From Dyella lutea (GTDB lineage Bacteria > Pseudomonadota > Gammaproteobacteria > Xanthomonadales > Rhodanobacteraceae): a DNA stretch of 64,000 bases. The notes under the pieces are model-generated. The model was given only the letters and a program-made list of their open reading frames with translations, was not told the DNA's origin and did no database searches. The stretch lies in the NCBI RefSeq assembly GCF_024158035.1, contig NZ_JAMZEK010000003.1:558001-622000 (forward strand), read 5' to 3'. Below are positions 16,371 to 28,347 of the stretch, in pieces (the first letter of the stretch is position 1; every line of letters starts with the position of its first letter). Position numbers and translations under genes: made by a program.

Positions 16371-17951
16371 TCATTCCCACTCGATGGTTGCGGGCGGCTT
16401 GCCACTGATGTCATAGACGACACGAGAAACACCGCGCAACTCATTGATAATCCTGTTTGAGCAACGCCCGAGGAAATCGTACGGCAGGTGCGCCCAGTGC
16501 GCGGTCATGAAGTCGATGGTTTCCACCGCGCGCAGCGCGATCACCCACTCGTAGGCGCGGGCATCGCCGACCACGCCCACCGACTTCACCGGCAGGAACA
16601 CCGCGAACGCCTGGCTGACGCGGTCGTACAGGTCGGCCTTGCGCAGCTCCTCGATGAAGATCGCGTCGGCCCGGGCCAGCAGCTCGGCGTACTCCGGCTT
16701 GACCTCGCCGAGGATGCGCACGCCCAGGCCAGGGCCCGGGAACGGGTGGCGGTAGACCATCTCGCGCGGCAGGCCGAGTTCGACGCCGATGCGGCGCACC
16801 TCGTCCTTGAACAGCTCGCGCAGCGGTTCGACCAGGCCGAGCTTCATGTCCTCGGGCAGGCCACCGACGTTGTGGTGGCTCTTGATCACGTGGGCCTTGC
16901 CGGTCTTGCTGCCGGCCGACTCGATCACGTCCGGGTAGATCGTGCCCTGCGCCAGCCACTTCACGTGGCCGTTGCCGGCGGCGGTGACCTTGGTCGATTC
17001 CTCGTCGAAGATCTCCACGAACAGCCGGCCGATGATCTTGCGCTTGGCTTCCGGATCGGCCACACCTTCCAGCGCCTTGAAGTAGCGCTCGGCGGCGTTC
17101 ACCCGGATCACCTTCACGCCCATGTGCTCGGCCATCGTGGCCATCACCTGGTCGCCTTCCTGGAAGCGCAGCAGGCCGGTGTCGACGAACACGCAGGTGA
17201 GCTGGTCGCCGATCGCCCGGTGCAGCAGCGCGGCCACCACCGAGGAATCCACGCCGCCGGACAGGCCCAGCAGCACGTGGTCGTCGCCCACCTGCTCGCG
17301 CACGCGGGCGATCTGGTCCTCGATGATCTGGGCTGCGGTCCACAGGGTCTGGCAGCCGCAGATTTCGGTGACGAAGCGCCTGAGCAGTGCGGTGCCCTGC
17401 TTGGTATGAGTCACTTCCGGGTGGAACTGCACGCCGTACCAGCGCTTGTCCTCGTTCTCCATTACCGCGACCGGGATGCGGTCGGTGGTGCCAGTGATGA
17501 CGAAACCCGGCGGCGCCTTGGCGACGTGGTCGCCGTGGCTCATCCACACGTCCAGCCGGTGGGCATCGGTGTGGTCGCTCAGGCCGGCGAACAGGCGGCT
17601 GGTCGCGGTGATGTCCACCTCGGCATGACCGAACTCGCGCGCGTCTGCCGCTTCGGTGGCGCCGCCCAGCTGGGCGGCCAGGGTCTGCATGCCGTAGCAG
17701 ATGCCGAGGATCGGCAGGCCGGCATCGAACACCTCCTGCGGCGCCTTCGGCGCGCCTTCCAGCGTGGTCGACTCCGGACCGCCGGAGAGGATGATGCCCT
17801 TGGCGCCGAACTTCGCGATCTCGGCCGGATCGTGGTCCCAGGCCCAGATCTCGCAGTACACACCGATCTCGCGCACGCGGCGGGCGATCAGCTGGGTGTA
17901 CTGCGCGCCGAAGTCGAGGATGAGGATCTTGTCGCTGTGGATGTCGGTCAT
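16371..17951 (-). CDS. guaA: GMP synthase (glutamine-hydrolysing)
   Basis: 526 aa from ATG 17951 ([15 protein letters not shown]). Class I glutamine amidotransferase in residues 1-205 (nucleophile Cys in [15 protein letters not shown]), ATP-pyrophosphatase domain with SGGVDSS, and the C-terminal dimerisation domain ending in [11 protein letters not shown]. It converts XMP to GMP. Follows guaB with a 186-base gap filled by palindromic repeats, so the two genes may still be one operon with reduced downstream expression. Confidence 0.97.
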   Translation of the reverse strand: MTDIHSDKILILDFGAQYTQLIARRVREIGVYCEIWAWDHDPAEIAKFGAKGIILSGGPESTTLEGAPKAPQEVFDAGLPILGICYGMQTLAAQLGGATEAADAREFGHAEVDITATSRLFAGLSDHTDAHRLDVWMSHGDHVAKAPPGFVITGTTDRIPVAVMENEDKRWYGVQFHPEVTHTKQGTALLRRFVTEICGCQTLWTAAQIIEDQIARVREQVGDDHVLLGLSGGVDSSVVAALLHRAIGDQLTCVFVDTGLLRFQEGDQVMATMAEHMGVKVIRVNAAERYFKALEGVADPEAKRKIIGRLFVEIFDEESTKVTAAGNGHVKWLAQGTIYPDVIESAGSKTGKAHVIKSHHNVGGLPEDMKLGLVEPLRELFKDEVRRIGVELGLPREMVYRHPFPGPGLGVRILGEVKPEYAELLARADAIFIEELRKADLYDRVSQAFAVFLPVKSVGVVGDARAYEWVIALRAVETIDFMTAHWAHLPYDFLGRCSNRIINELRGVSRVVYDISGKPPATIEWE

Positions 17952-17992
17952 GGCTGCTCTTGGCTCTCCCACCCCAGCTCAGCCTTCCGGCT

Positions 17993-18126
17993 CCCTCTCC
18001 CCCGGCCAAGCCGGGGGAGAGGGTTGGGGTGAGGGGGCGCTTTGGCTTTATGGATGGGCAAAGGCCAAGGCAAAAAACCTCCCCCTCACCCAACCCTCTC
18101 CCCCGGGCTGCGCCCGGGGGAGAGGG
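17993..18126. repeat. inverted pair of REP-type palindromes (REPIN-like) between guaB and guaA
   Basis: Right copy 18081-18126 reads CCCCCTCACCCAACCCTC then a TCCCCCGGG / CCCGGGGGA hairpin ending in GAGAGGG. Left copy 17993-18037 is the same unit in the opposite orientation (CCCTCTCCCCCGG...CCGGGGGAGAGGGTTGGGG). The pairing of two inverted units, each with its own stem-loop, is the REPIN arrangement. In the guaBA transcript these would form very stable structures. Confidence 0.85.
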
Positions 18127-18137
18127 CTAGAAGATCA

Positions 18138-19691
<1,554 letters not shown>

Positions 19692-20561
19692 TCAGCCGAC
19701 GGAGCGGACCGTGTCGCGCGCCTCGGCGGCCTCGAGGGTGTTCTCCATCAGCGTGGCGACGGTCATCGGCCCGACCCCGCCCGGTACCGGGGTGATCCAG
19801 CTGGCGCGCTCGGCAGCCGGCGCGAACTCCACGTCGCCGACCAGCCGGCCGTCGTCGAGGCGGTTGATGCCCACGTCGACCACCACGGCGCCGGGCTTGA
19901 TCCATTCACCCCTGACCAGACCCGGCTTGCCGACGGCGACGATGATGATGTCCGCCTGCCGCACGTGGCTTTCCAGGTCCTTGGTGAAGCGATGGCAGCA
20001 GGTGGTGGTGCAGCCGGCGATCAGCAGCTCCAGCGCCAGCGGCCTGCCGACATGGTTGGAGACACCGACCACCACGGCGTGCTGGCCGCGCACCGGCCGG
20101 TCGGTATGCCCGAGCAGGGTCATCACGCCCTTGGGCGTGCAGGGACGCAGCCCGAAGCGGCGCAGTGCCAGCCGGCCCACGTTGATCGCCTGGAAGCCAT
20201 CCACGTCCTTGGACGGGTCGATACGGTCGACCAGCGCGTCCTCGTCGATGTGGGAAGGCAGCGGCGACTGCACCAGGATCCCGTGCACCTCGGGATCGGC
20301 GTTGAGCTTGTCGATCAGCGCAAACAGCTCGTCCTGGGTCACGCTCGACGGCAGGTCGAAGTCGAACGAACGGAAGCCGACCTGGTGGCAGGCCTTGCGC
20401 TTGTTGCGTACGTAGACCGACGAAGCCGCATCGTCGCCGACCAGCACCACGGCCAGGCCGGGCGCGCCCAGACCTTTGGCCTTGCGCTCCTCGACGCGGC
20501 GCCCGATGCGCTCGAGCAGTTCCTGGGCGATGCGTTTGCCGTCGAGAATGCGTGCGCTCAT
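19692..20561 (-). CDS. folD: methylenetetrahydrofolate dehydrogenase / methenyltetrahydrofolate cyclohydrolase
   Basis: 289 aa from ATG 20561 ([15 protein letters not shown]). FolD signatures: [11 protein letters not shown] (YxxxK catalytic Tyr/Lys), [10 protein letters not shown], and [11 protein letters not shown], and the Rossmann part [17 protein letters not shown] followed by [18 protein letters not shown]. It interconverts one-carbon folates with NADP+, supplying formyl-THF to purine synthesis next to guaBA. In the Rossmann loop the common SxxVGxP Arg/Ile is Asn-His (SNHVGRP), a small variation. Confidence 0.96.
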   Translation of the reverse strand: MSARILDGKRIAQELLERIGRRVEERKAKGLGAPGLAVVLVGDDAASSVYVRNKRKACHQVGFRSFDFDLPSSVTQDELFALIDKLNADPEVHGILVQSPLPSHIDEDALVDRIDPSKDVDGFQAINVGRLALRRFGLRPCTPKGVMTLLGHTDRPVRGQHAVVVGVSNHVGRPLALELLIAGCTTTCCHRFTKDLESHVRQADIIIVAVGKPGLVRGEWIKPGAVVVDVGINRLDDGRLVGDVEFAPAAERASWITPVPGGVGPMTVATLMENTLEAAEARDTVRSVG

Positions 20562-20588
20562 GCGGTAGGCCTGTCGGAAAAGGCGCTT

Positions 20589-20618
20589 ATTATCGTTTGC
20601 CGCCACAGCCCCGCACAA
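20589..20618 (-). promoter_or_regulatory. promoter of folD
   Basis: On the minus strand TTGTGC (20613-20618), 18 bases, GATAAT (20589-20594), about 28 bases upstream of the folD ATG. The overlapping plus-strand TATTAT (20588-20593) could serve the divergent acetyltransferase gene. Confidence 0.6.
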
Positions 20619-20630
20619 ACGGAATTCGCC

Positions 20631-21194
20631 ATGCCCCTCCCTCACGACACGGAAATCGTCGATGGTCCCCTGCTGCTGCGCCCGTGGCGACCGGACGATG
20701 CGCGCGCACTGGAAGCGGCGGTGGTCGAGTCGATCGACAGCCTCGGTCGATGGCTGCCCTGGTGCCGTGCCGGCTACGACCTCGCCGCAGCACGGGACTG
20801 GGTCCGCCGCTGCGAGCAGGGCTGGGCGGACGGCGAGCATTTCGCGTTCGGCATCTTCGACCAGACCGGCCAACGGCTGCTCGGCAGCATTGGCCTGAAC
20901 CAGCGCAACCACCTGCACCGCAGTGCGAACCTGGGGTACTGGGTGCGCCAGTCGGAACAACGACGCGGCGTGGCGACGAAAGCCGTGCGGCTGGCCGCGC
21001 GATTCGGCTTCACGCAGCTGGCACTCCAGCGCATCGAGATCGTCGTGCTGCCTGACAACCGGGCCAGCCGGCAGACCGCCGAACGCGCCGGTGCGCGGTT
21101 CGAGGCGATCGCCCGTCGCCGGATCTGGGATGGCGAACAGGCGAAGGACGGGGCGGTGTATGCGCTGGTCCCCGAGGATCTGGCGCAGACGTGA
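20631..21194 (+). CDS. GNAT-family N-acetyltransferase, RimJ/RimL type
   Basis: 187 aa, ATG 20631. The pattern is that of ribosomal-protein/small-molecule acetyltransferases of Acetyltransf_3: [14 protein letters not shown] at the N-terminus, SIGLNQRN, then the acetyl-CoA loop [19 protein letters not shown] (QxxGxA-like) and [19 protein letters not shown]. It would acetylate an amine using acetyl-CoA; the substrate is unknown. Divergent from folD with 69 bases between starts. Confidence 0.88.
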   Translation: MPLPHDTEIVDGPLLLRPWRPDDARALEAAVVESIDSLGRWLPWCRAGYDLAAARDWVRRCEQGWADGEHFAFGIFDQTGQRLLGSIGLNQRNHLHRSANLGYWVRQSEQRRGVATKAVRLAARFGFTQLALQRIEIVVLPDNRASRQTAERAGARFEAIARRRIWDGEQAKDGAVYALVPEDLAQT

Positions 21195-21387
21195 ATCGCG
21201 CCGGCGCCACCGGGCCGGAGGATCCCGATCAGGCCCCTGCCCCTGCGACGCCGCCCGACCATCGACGACTCACCGGAACGCTACGGCAGATGGACGGAGA
21301 GGGGCTGCGCTGCGCGCCCGCGCGTCGCGCCATCACGGCGCGCCATCACGGCGCGCCACGATGGGCAGCCTGCGGCGGATGCGCGGC

Positions 21388-22785
21388 CTACTTGCGCCGC
21401 TTCATCTCGCGGATCATGCGCTGGCGCTTGCGCAGCTGGCCCTCGGTGAGGACGTTCTTCTTGCCGGCAAACGGGTTTTCGCCGTCGCGGAACTCGATGC
21501 GGATCGGCGTGCCCTCGATCTTGAAGCGCTTGCGGAAGAAGCCTTCCAGATAGCGGCGGTAGGCCGGAGCGATGTGCTTGGTGCGGCTGCCGTGGATGAC
21601 GATGGTCGGCGGGTTGCTTCCGCCCGGATGGGCGAAGCGCAGCTTCGGCGCGTGGCCGCGCACTAGCGGCGGCTGGTAGCTCTCGTAGGCCTTTTCCAGC
21701 GCGCGGGTCAGCTCGGACGAGCCCAGCTCGCGGGTCGCGCCGGCATGTGCCCGCACGATGGCGCGCATCAGTTCGCGCAGGCCCGAGCCGTGCAGTGCGG
21801 AAATGAACACGGTCTTGGCCCAGTCCACGAATACCAGCCGGCGCTCCAGCGCCCGCTGGCACTGCTCGCGCTGGTAGGCATCCATGCCATCCCACTTGTT
21901 GACGGCGATGACCAGCGCGCGGCCCTCGTCGATGGCATGGCCGATCAGGGTCAGATCCTGGTCGGCGAGGTTCTCGCGCGCGTCGATCATCATCACCACC
22001 ACCTGGGCGGCGGCCATCGACTGCAGCGTCTTGATCACGCTGAACTTCTCCACCGCCTCCTCGACGCGAGCCTTGCGGCGCACGCCGGCGGTGTCGATTA
22101 GGGTGTAGCGCTTGCCGTCGCGCTCCAGCGGCACGCGGATCGGATCGCGGGTGGTTCCGGCCACGTCGGAGACGATCAGCCGGTCCTCGCCGAGCAGCCG
22201 GTTGATCAGGGTCGACTTGCCGGCGTTGGGCCGGCCAACGATCGCCACGCGGATGCTGCCGTCCTCTTCCGGCGCGGTCTCCTCGCCGGCATCCTCGGGA
22301 AGCAGCGGACGGATAGCGCCGACCAGGTCCTCGGTGCCGCGGTTGTGCGCGGCCGAGGCCGGCAGCGTGGCGGCCAGGCCGAACACCGAGAACTCGGCCA
22401 TCGCCGTGGCGAGGTCCAGCCCGTCGGTCTTGTTGACCACCACGATGATCGGCTTGCCGCTGCGGCGCAGTTCGCCGAGGATCACGTGGTCCTGGGCCAG
22501 CAGGCCGTCGCGCGCGTCTACCACGAACACCAGTACCTGCGCTTCCTCGATCGCCAGGCGCACCTGTCTGGCGGTGAGTACGTCCAGCGCTTCCTCGGTA
22601 CCCGACAGGCCGCCGGTATCGACCACCACGAACGGCCGCTCGCCGAGGCGGCAGACGCCGTAATGACGATCGCGGGTCACCCCGGGCATGTCGGCCACCA
22701 GCGCGTCGCGGCTGCGGGTCAGGACATTGAAGAGGGTCGACTTGCCGACGTTCGGACGGCCGACCAGTGCAACGACGGGAAGCAT
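21388..22785 (-). CDS. der: ribosome biogenesis GTPase Der (EngA)
   Basis: 465 aa from ATG 22785. Two tandem G domains, each with P-loop, G3 and G4: GRPNVGKST, DTGG and NKTD in the first; GRPNAGKST, DTAG and NKWD in the second. The C-terminal KH-like domain ends in a basic tail (RKRQRMIREMKRRK). Required for 50S assembly. Last gene of the conserved bamB-der neighbourhood; a terminator lies between bamB and der. Confidence 0.97.
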   Translation of the reverse strand: MLPVVALVGRPNVGKSTLFNVLTRSRDALVADMPGVTRDRHYGVCRLGERPFVVVDTGGLSGTEEALDVLTARQVRLAIEEAQVLVFVVDARDGLLAQDHVILGELRRSGKPIIVVVNKTDGLDLATAMAEFSVFGLAATLPASAAHNRGTEDLVGAIRPLLPEDAGEETAPEEDGSIRVAIVGRPNAGKSTLINRLLGEDRLIVSDVAGTTRDPIRVPLERDGKRYTLIDTAGVRRKARVEEAVEKFSVIKTLQSMAAAQVVVMMIDARENLADQDLTLIGHAIDEGRALVIAVNKWDGMDAYQREQCQRALERRLVFVDWAKTVFISALHGSGLRELMRAIVRAHAGATRELGSSELTRALEKAYESYQPPLVRGHAPKLRFAHPGGSNPPTIVIHGSRTKHIAPAYRRYLEGFFRKRFKIEGTPIRIEFRDGENPFAGKKNVLTEGQLRKRQRMIREMKRRK

Positions 22786-22899
22786 GATAGGAAACCAGGA
22801 GTTGGGTGACGGCGCTCGTGGCCAGCCGCACCGGAAACGGTGCGACGCGGGAGCGTCGGCAGTGTAAGGCAAGAAGACCGGCAACACCGGCCCTCATCG

Positions 22900-22932
22900 C
22901 AAAAACGGGCGCCGCACCAAGGCGACGCCCGT
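22900..22932 (-). terminator. Rho-independent terminator downstream of bamB
   Basis: On the minus strand ACGGGCGTCGCC - TTGGT - GCGGCGCCCGT then TTTTGCG: an 11-bp GC stem (one bulge) with a U-run. A second GC hairpin (22944-22966, CCCCGGGCACC / GGCGCCCGGG) lies just before it, directly behind the bamB stop. Confidence 0.75.
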
Positions 22933-22972
22933 CAGCAAGTTGTCCCCGGGCACCGAAGGCGCCCGGGTCGGC

Positions 22973-24184
22973 TCAGTTGGCGGACAGACGATAGGCGCCG
23001 ATATGGCCCTTGATGTCTTCCACGTAGACCATGTCGCCCGCGACCACCGGCTGGGCGCGGATCGGCTTTTTCGAGAGGCGCTCGCGGGCCGCCAGCGCAC
23101 CGTCGCCGGTCTGCAGCCAATGCACGTAGCCCTCGACATCACCGACCACCACGTAGCTGCCCTGCACCGCCGGGCTGCTCAGCCAGCGATACTTCAGCGC
23201 GTCGTTCTTCCACTGGTCGGCGCCACCGCTGCGGTCGAATGCCCACACCTGCGACTGGTCGTTCACCGCGAAAACCATGTTGCCTGACACCGCGGGCGAG
23301 CCGTAGCTGGAGAACTGGCGACTCCACAACGGCCGACCGCTGGGACCATCGATGGCCACGAGGTTGCCATGGTAGGCGGTACCGAACAGCGTGGTGCCGT
23401 CGAGCACCACGGCGCCGTCGGCATCGTCCAGGCGCTCGATGTCGGTACGACCCTCGCCGTTGGCCAGCGCCTGCTCCCAGAGCTTTTCGCCATTGTCCAT
23501 GCGCAGCGCAACCAGCTTGCCATCGTCACTGCCGAAGAACACCACGCCGTTGGCGGCCAGCAGCGGACCATTGCCGCGCACGCTGAGCAGCGGCACGTTG
23601 CCCTGGTCATACACCCAGCGGCGGTCGCCGCTCGCGCGGTCCAGGCCGTAGACGCGGCCATCCTGGGTACGCACCAGCACCAGATCGCCGACGATGACCG
23701 GCGCGGTGATCACCTCCGAGTTCAGGTCGGCTTCCCAGCGCTGCGACCCGTCCTTGGAACTCAGCCCGTAGACATGGCCGTCCAGCGTGCCGACCGCCAG
23801 CAGATCGCCATCCACGGCCGGGCCACCGGCGTAAAAGGCGTCCTTGCGGTGCTTGTCGCCCCAGCCGAACCAGCCGTGGGTGCTCGACTTCTTCGACCAC
23901 AGCTTCTTGCCGCTGGCGGCGTCGAAAGCCGCCAGCTCGCCGTCGGTGCTGGCGGCATAGAGCACGCCGTCAACCACCACGGGCCCCATCCTCACACCAG
24001 TCACACCGGCGCCCTCACCCACCCGCGCGCTCCACACCTTGGCCACCTTGACGGTGGGGGTGAAATCCTTCGCCAGCGGGGTCGGCGGCTCGATGTTGTC
24101 CTTCTTCTTGTTGTGGCAGCCGGACAGGGCCACCAGGGAAGACATCGCGATCAGCCAAACAAACTTCTTGAAAACCGGTTTCAT
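22973..24184 (-). CDS. bamB: outer-membrane assembly lipoprotein BamB
   Basis: 403 aa. Lipoprotein signal with lipobox LSGC (Cys23), then an eight-bladed PQQ-type beta-propeller with repeated AFDAASGKKLW / GLDRASGDRRWVY / DGPSGRPLWSRQ motifs. BamB is the BamA-binding scaffold of the BAM complex at the periplasmic face of the outer membrane. ATG 24184 overlaps the stop of the yfgM-like gene, as in many gammaproteobacteria. Confidence 0.95.
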   Translation of the reverse strand: MKPVFKKFVWLIAMSSLVALSGCHNKKKDNIEPPTPLAKDFTPTVKVAKVWSARVGEGAGVTGVRMGPVVVDGVLYAASTDGELAAFDAASGKKLWSKKSSTHGWFGWGDKHRKDAFYAGGPAVDGDLLAVGTLDGHVYGLSSKDGSQRWEADLNSEVITAPVIVGDLVLVRTQDGRVYGLDRASGDRRWVYDQGNVPLLSVRGNGPLLAANGVVFFGSDDGKLVALRMDNGEKLWEQALANGEGRTDIERLDDADGAVVLDGTTLFGTAYHGNLVAIDGPSGRPLWSRQFSSYGSPAVSGNMVFAVNDQSQVWAFDRSGGADQWKNDALKYRWLSSPAVQGSYVVVGDVEGYVHWLQTGDGALAARERLSKKPIRAQPVVAGDMVYVEDIKGHIGAYRLSAN

Positions 24185-24831
24185 GCACCCTGCTTCCCGG
24201 CCGCAGCCAGATCGTCAATTTTCAGCTGCAGGGCATCACGCAACGGCGAGTCCCCGCTCATGGCCGACAAGGCAGTCTGGTAGGACTTGCGCGCATCGTC
24301 GACCCGACCAAGCTTGACCAGCACATCACCCCGTAGTTCCGAAGCGATGCCGGCATACTGCTTGTCGGTGAGCTGGTCGAGCGTGGCCAGGGCCTCCTTG
24401 TCCTTGCCTTGGGCGAACTGGACCTGGGCCATGCGCAGGCGCATCAGGGACTTCAGGGCGGGCTCCTCGGCATGCCCGATCGCCCAGTCGAGCGAAGCGG
24501 CCGCCTTGTCGAACTGCTTCGTCTCCACCAGATGACGCGCCCGCTCGCTGGTGGCGAACACCGCATAGCTGGACTTGTCGTAATTCTTCTGCAGCTGCTC
24601 GGTGAGCTGGTCGGCGACGGCCTGGTTGCCCACGTTCTCGGCCGCCTGGACCTGCTGGTAGATCGCAGCCGCCGCCGCACGGCTGCTCGCCTGGTGGTTG
24701 CGCCACTGCTGCCACCCGAAGATGCCGACCAGACCGATCGCGATGCCTACCGCGATGGATACGCCATTCTCGCGCAGCCATTTCTGTACACGTTCGCTCT
24801 GCTCGTAGTCGTCGTATGCGTCGAATGCCAT
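24181..24831 (-). CDS. yfgM: YfgM-family SecYEG-associated TPR protein
   Basis: 216 aa. Short cytoplasmic N-terminus (MAFDAYDDYEQSERVQKWL), one transmembrane segment at about residues 24-41 (VSIAVGIAIGLVGIFGW), and a periplasmic TPR_21-type domain. E. coli YfgM sits beside SecYEG with PpiD and helps hand over secreted proteins. Directly upstream of and overlapping bamB, which is the conserved order. Confidence 0.9.
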   Translation of the reverse strand: MAFDAYDDYEQSERVQKWLRENGVSIAVGIAIGLVGIFGWQQWRNHQASSRAAAAAIYQQVQAAENVGNQAVADQLTEQLQKNYDKSSYAVFATSERARHLVETKQFDKAAASLDWAIGHAEEPALKSLMRLRMAQVQFAQGKDKEALATLDQLTDKQYAGIASELRGDVLVKLGRVDDARKSYQTALSAMSGDSPLRDALQLKIDDLAAAGKQGA

Positions 24832-24996
24832 GCAATCACCGTTGAAAACGCCAGCGGCCGCCCGGACCAGGTCGGCAGCAGCTCGTCAGTTGAGACACCG
24901 GCGCGCCGTGGCGCGCGCGGGTAAAGGGCAAGAATAACCGAAACAGGTGCCGCCGCGCCCGGCAAGGCAGGCGCGGCCGGGTCGGCACGTGGCGCC

Positions 24997-25980
24997 TCAG
25001 GCGCCGGCGGGAACCGCCTTGCCGTCCTGAATCTGGATGCGGAAGTGGGCAACGTTCGCCCGCCGATAGGGATCGAGCGAAAGCGACTTGCCATCCACAC
25101 TCACGGACGCCCCGCCCGCGTTGCCCAAGCGTATCTCCAGCGGGGTCGCGCTGTGATAGGTACGGCGCGTACCGGCAGGGAGCAGGCCGTACTCCAGCCG
25201 GGTGCCATCCTCCGATGTGATCTCGACCCAGCTCGCGTCGGTCAGGGCGAGCGTCAGGATATGCCCGCCCTGCCCCGCATCGACGAGGGCCGGGCTGACC
25301 GGTGCCACCGGCTTGACCGCATCGGCGGCCATGTTGGGAACCATCGATGCAAGCAGAGGCTGCTCGTCCTCGCTCTTCACCGCCGGTACGGCCGCCGACG
25401 CTGCAGAGGGCGTTTGCCCCGTCGTCGGGCTGCCAGACGCCTGGATCTCCTGCTGCGCCACGGGAGACGCGTCGAGCGGGGCGAGATGGGCGATGTCGCG
25501 ACTGAGGGTGCCGCGGATACCCAGCCATACGACCGGAACCACGATCACTGCGGTGAGCACCACGTACGTTGCCGCCGTCGCGTAGCGCTCCAGAAGGTAG
25601 CGCGAGTGCGAGATACCTCCGGTAGCCACCAGCTCGGGCTCGCTGCGGCGGCGGATGCGCGATACCTCCGCCTGGATCAGCGAGTCCTCGATCCCGAGAT
25701 AACGGCCGTACTTGGTGATGTAACTGCCCAGGTAGACCCGGTAGTCGATGCCATCGTGACGATCGTCCTCAAGCTGCCTCAGTACGCGCGTCGGCAACTT
25801 CAGTTGCTGGCCGCAGGACTCGACGTCCAATCCGCGCGACTGGCGAGCCGAGCGCAGGCGCTGGCCGAACGTGATCACGGAGGCCTCATTGGGAAGGGCA
25901 TCCGGCCAGGCGCCGGCCTGACTGGAGTGCTCCGCTTCGGGTGAAGTCCGGTCTTGCATCGAGGGCGGGACAGAATTCAT
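24997..25980 (-). CDS. rodZ: RodZ-like helix-turn-helix membrane protein
   Basis: 327 aa. Cytoplasmic HTH_25 domain (about residues 36-105: FGQRLRSARQSRGLDVE...YLGSYITKYGRYLGI), one transmembrane helix (about 130-157, YVVLTAVIVVPVVWLGI), Ser/Ala/Pro-rich periplasmic linker, and a C-terminal DUF4115 beta domain (LALTDASWVEITSEDG). RodZ couples MreB to the elongasome. ATG 25980 overlaps the pilF stop. In E. coli ispG and hisS follow rodZ; here the next gene is yfgM after a 165-base gap. Confidence 0.9.
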   Translation of the reverse strand: MNSVPPSMQDRTSPEAEHSSQAGAWPDALPNEASVITFGQRLRSARQSRGLDVESCGQQLKLPTRVLRQLEDDRHDGIDYRVYLGSYITKYGRYLGIEDSLIQAEVSRIRRRSEPELVATGGISHSRYLLERYATAATYVVLTAVIVVPVVWLGIRGTLSRDIAHLAPLDASPVAQQEIQASGSPTTGQTPSAASAAVPAVKSEDEQPLLASMVPNMAADAVKPVAPVSPALVDAGQGGHILTLALTDASWVEITSEDGTRLEYGLLPAGTRRTYHSATPLEIRLGNAGGASVSVDGKSLSLDPYRRANVAHFRIQIQDGKAVPAGA

Positions 25981-26771
25981 GGACGGGAGCTTTGATCGAG
26001 GCTGCGGGCCTGGTCCGAGTCCGGAAACTGGCTCAGCAAGCGCTGGCGATACGACTGGGCAGAGTCCTTGTTGCCCAAGCGGGATTCGATCTGCATGCCG
26101 AGCAGGTAAGCATCGGCTGTCGGGTGGCCGAGCGCATCGAAGCGCTGCAGGAAAGCACTCGCGTGGAAGGCATCACCGGTCTTGTAGAGGGCGCTCGCCA
26201 GTTGGAACAGCGCCTCTGCATTGTTCGGATTGCGCTGCAGCGCATCGCGGAAATCGTTCTCGGCCGCCGCTTCGCGCCCTGCCTTGATCTGGCAGATGCC
26301 GGCATTGGTCAGTGCAACGTCCGGCGTCTTGTAGAACGGGTCGGTGATTGCCTTGCGGAAATAGGTTTCCGCTTCCACCGGCTTGCCGATGCGGCACAAA
26401 AAGGCGCCGAGGTTGTTGTTCGGGCCGCCGCGGTTCGGTTCGAGCTCGACCGCGCGCCGATAGTGCTGCTCGGCGTGGGTCAGGTCGTTGATCTTTTCGT
26501 ACACCACCGCGATCACGGTGTGCGCCGGCGCATAGTTCTCGTCGAACTGCAGCGCCAGGGTGAGCTTCTGCAACGCGGTCTGCAGGTCGCCCGTCTCCAG
26601 GTAGTGCTGCCCCAGGTCGGTGTGGATGCGGGCCGCATCCTCGGCCTGGTCGGACTTGCTGGTCGTAGGAAGGTGGTCCCCGGAACTGCCATCGCCGGAG
26701 TTGCCACCCACCGTGACACACCCGGACAACAGCGCACACAACAGCAACATGCTCCAACGATCAACCCGCAT
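25977..26771 (-). CDS. pilF: type IV pilus biogenesis lipoprotein PilF/PilW
   Basis: 264 aa. Signal peptide with lipobox LSGC (Cys18), then TPR repeats (from about residue 48: [55 protein letters not shown]; further units to the end). The pilotin PilF takes the PilQ secretin to the outer membrane. The start overlaps the 3' end of rlmN by 11 bases. Order rlmN-pilF-rodZ is conserved in gammaproteobacteria. Confidence 0.92.
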   Translation of the reverse strand: MRVDRWSMLLLCALLSGCVTVGGNSGDGSSGDHLPTTSKSDQAEDAARIHTDLGQHYLETGDLQTALQKLTLALQFDENYAPAHTVIAVVYEKINDLTHAEQHYRRAVELEPNRGGPNNNLGAFLCRIGKPVEAETYFRKAITDPFYKTPDVALTNAGICQIKAGREAAAENDFRDALQRNPNNAEALFQLASALYKTGDAFHASAFLQRFDALGHPTADAYLLGMQIESRLGNKDSAQSYRQRLLSQFPDSDQARSLDQSSRP

Positions 26772-27918
26772 GGACAGCCCCCTGATCCAGACGTTTGAGA
26801 AATTCGGCCTGACGCCGCGTTCGATCCAGCACCTGCCCCTTCAACTGCCCGCACGCGGCATCGATGTCGTCGCCGCGGGTACGCCGCAGCATCGTGAGGA
26901 TGCCGGCGTTGAGCAACTGCGTCTGGAAGGCCCGGATCGTATCGGCGTCCGAGCGTTCAAAACGTGTCCCAGGGAACGGATTGAACGGGATCAGATTGAC
27001 TTTGCAGGTAGGAAGCTTGCGCATGAATCTGATCAGCTGGCGCGCGTGCTCCGGCTGGTCGTTCACCCCCTTCATGAGGGTGTACTCGAAGGTGATCGAG
27101 GTGCGCGGCTTGCGGGCGATCCAGCGCAGGCAGGCCTCGGTCAGCTCGGCGATCGGATAGCGCTTGTTCAGCGGCACCAGCTCGGTACGCAGCTCGTCGT
27201 TGGCCGCATGCAACGACACCGCCAGCGACACGTCGATGGCCTCGGACAGCTTGTCGATCATCGGCACCAGGCCGGCGGTGGACAGGGTCACGCGCTTGGA
27301 GGCCAGGCCGAAGCCCAGGTCATCGCGCATCAGGCTCATCGCCTTGACCACGTTGTCGAAGTTCAGCAGCGGCTCGCCCATGCCCATCATCACCACATTG
27401 GTGATGCGACGGTTCTGGTGGGTGATGTTGCCAAGGTACTTGGCCGCCACCCACATCTGGCCAATCACCTCGGCGGTGGACAGGTTGCGGTTGAAGCCCT
27501 GGGTGGCGGTCGAGCAGAACTGGCAGTTGAGGCCGCAGCCGACCTGCGAGGACACGCACAGCGTGCCGCGGGTCGGCTCGGGGATGTATACCGCCTCGAT
27601 GGCGTTGCCGCCGTCCATGCCGAGCAGCCACTTGTGCGTGCCGTCGGCGGCCGCCTTGTCGAACAGGGTCTTCGGCGGACCGACGTAGCACGTGGCATCG
27701 AGCTTGGCGCGCAGCGCCTTGCCCACGTCGGTCATCTTGGCGAAGTCGCTCTCCAGGTGGTGGTAGATCCACTTCATCACCTGCTCGGCGCGATACGGCT
27801 TTTCGCCAATCTGCGTGAAGAAATCACGCAGGCCCTGGCGATCGAAATCGAGCAGGTTGACCTTTCCCGCGGCGTCGGCCGGGTCGGTCGGAATTTGCAC
27901 CACCTGGTTCACGGCCAT
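26761..27918 (-). CDS. rlmN: dual-specificity 23S rRNA/tRNA m2A methyltransferase RlmN (radical SAM)
   Basis: 385 aa. Radical-SAM motif CGLNCQFC (Cys128, 132, 135) with the family flank [20 protein letters not shown], and the downstream [13 protein letters not shown] and [10 protein letters not shown] blocks; the methyl-carrying Cys is in the C-terminal CGQL. It methylates A2503 of 23S rRNA and A37 in some tRNAs. Starts three bases after the ndk stop. Confidence 0.96.
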   Translation of the reverse strand: MAVNQVVQIPTDPADAAGKVNLLDFDRQGLRDFFTQIGEKPYRAEQVMKWIYHHLESDFAKMTDVGKALRAKLDATCYVGPPKTLFDKAAADGTHKWLLGMDGGNAIEAVYIPEPTRGTLCVSSQVGCGLNCQFCSTATQGFNRNLSTAEVIGQMWVAAKYLGNITHQNRRITNVVMMGMGEPLLNFDNVVKAMSLMRDDLGFGLASKRVTLSTAGLVPMIDKLSEAIDVSLAVSLHAANDELRTELVPLNKRYPIAELTEACLRWIARKPRTSITFEYTLMKGVNDQPEHARQLIRFMRKLPTCKVNLIPFNPFPGTRFERSDADTIRAFQTQLLNAGILTMLRRTRGDDIDAACGQLKGQVLDRTRRQAEFLKRLDQGAVHAG

Positions 27919-27921
27919 GCC

Positions 27922-28347
27922 TCAGCGCGGAAAGACTTCCGTCTCGGCGAAGAAATACGCGATCTCGACCTTGGCGGTCTCGGTGGCGTCCGAGCCGTGC
28001 ACGGCATTGGCGTCGATGGAATCGGCAAAGTCCGCGCGGATCGTGCCCGGCTTGGCTTCCTTCGGGTTGGTCGCCCCCATCAGCTCGCGGTGCGCCAGCA
28101 CGGCGTTCTCGCCCTGCAGCACACTGATCACGACCGGGCCGGAGATCATGAACTCGACCAGCGCATTGAAGAACGGACGCTCCTTGTGCACCGCATAGAA
28201 ACCCTCGGCCTCCTTGCGCGAGAGGTGCTTCATCTTGGCGGCGACGATCTTCAGGCCGGCCTTCTCGAAGCGGGCGTAGATCTCGCCGATGACGTTCTTG
28301 GCGACGGCGTCGGGCTTGATGATGGAAAGGGTGCGCTCGAGCGCCAT
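27922..28347 (-). CDS. ndk: nucleoside diphosphate kinase
   Basis: 141 aa, full family length. [17 protein letters not shown] at the N-terminus, [14 protein letters not shown], and the active-site histidine in [12 protein letters not shown]. Balances NTP pools by ping-pong phosphotransfer. First gene of the ndk-rlmN-pilF-rodZ cluster. A TATATA (28386-28391) on the minus strand about 40 bases upstream is a possible -10. Confidence 0.97.
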   Translation of the reverse strand: MALERTLSIIKPDAVAKNVIGEIYARFEKAGLKIVAAKMKHLSRKEAEGFYAVHKERPFFNALVEFMISGPVVISVLQGENAVLAHRELMGATNPKEAKPGTIRADFADSIDANAVHGSDATETAKVEIAYFFAETEVFPR

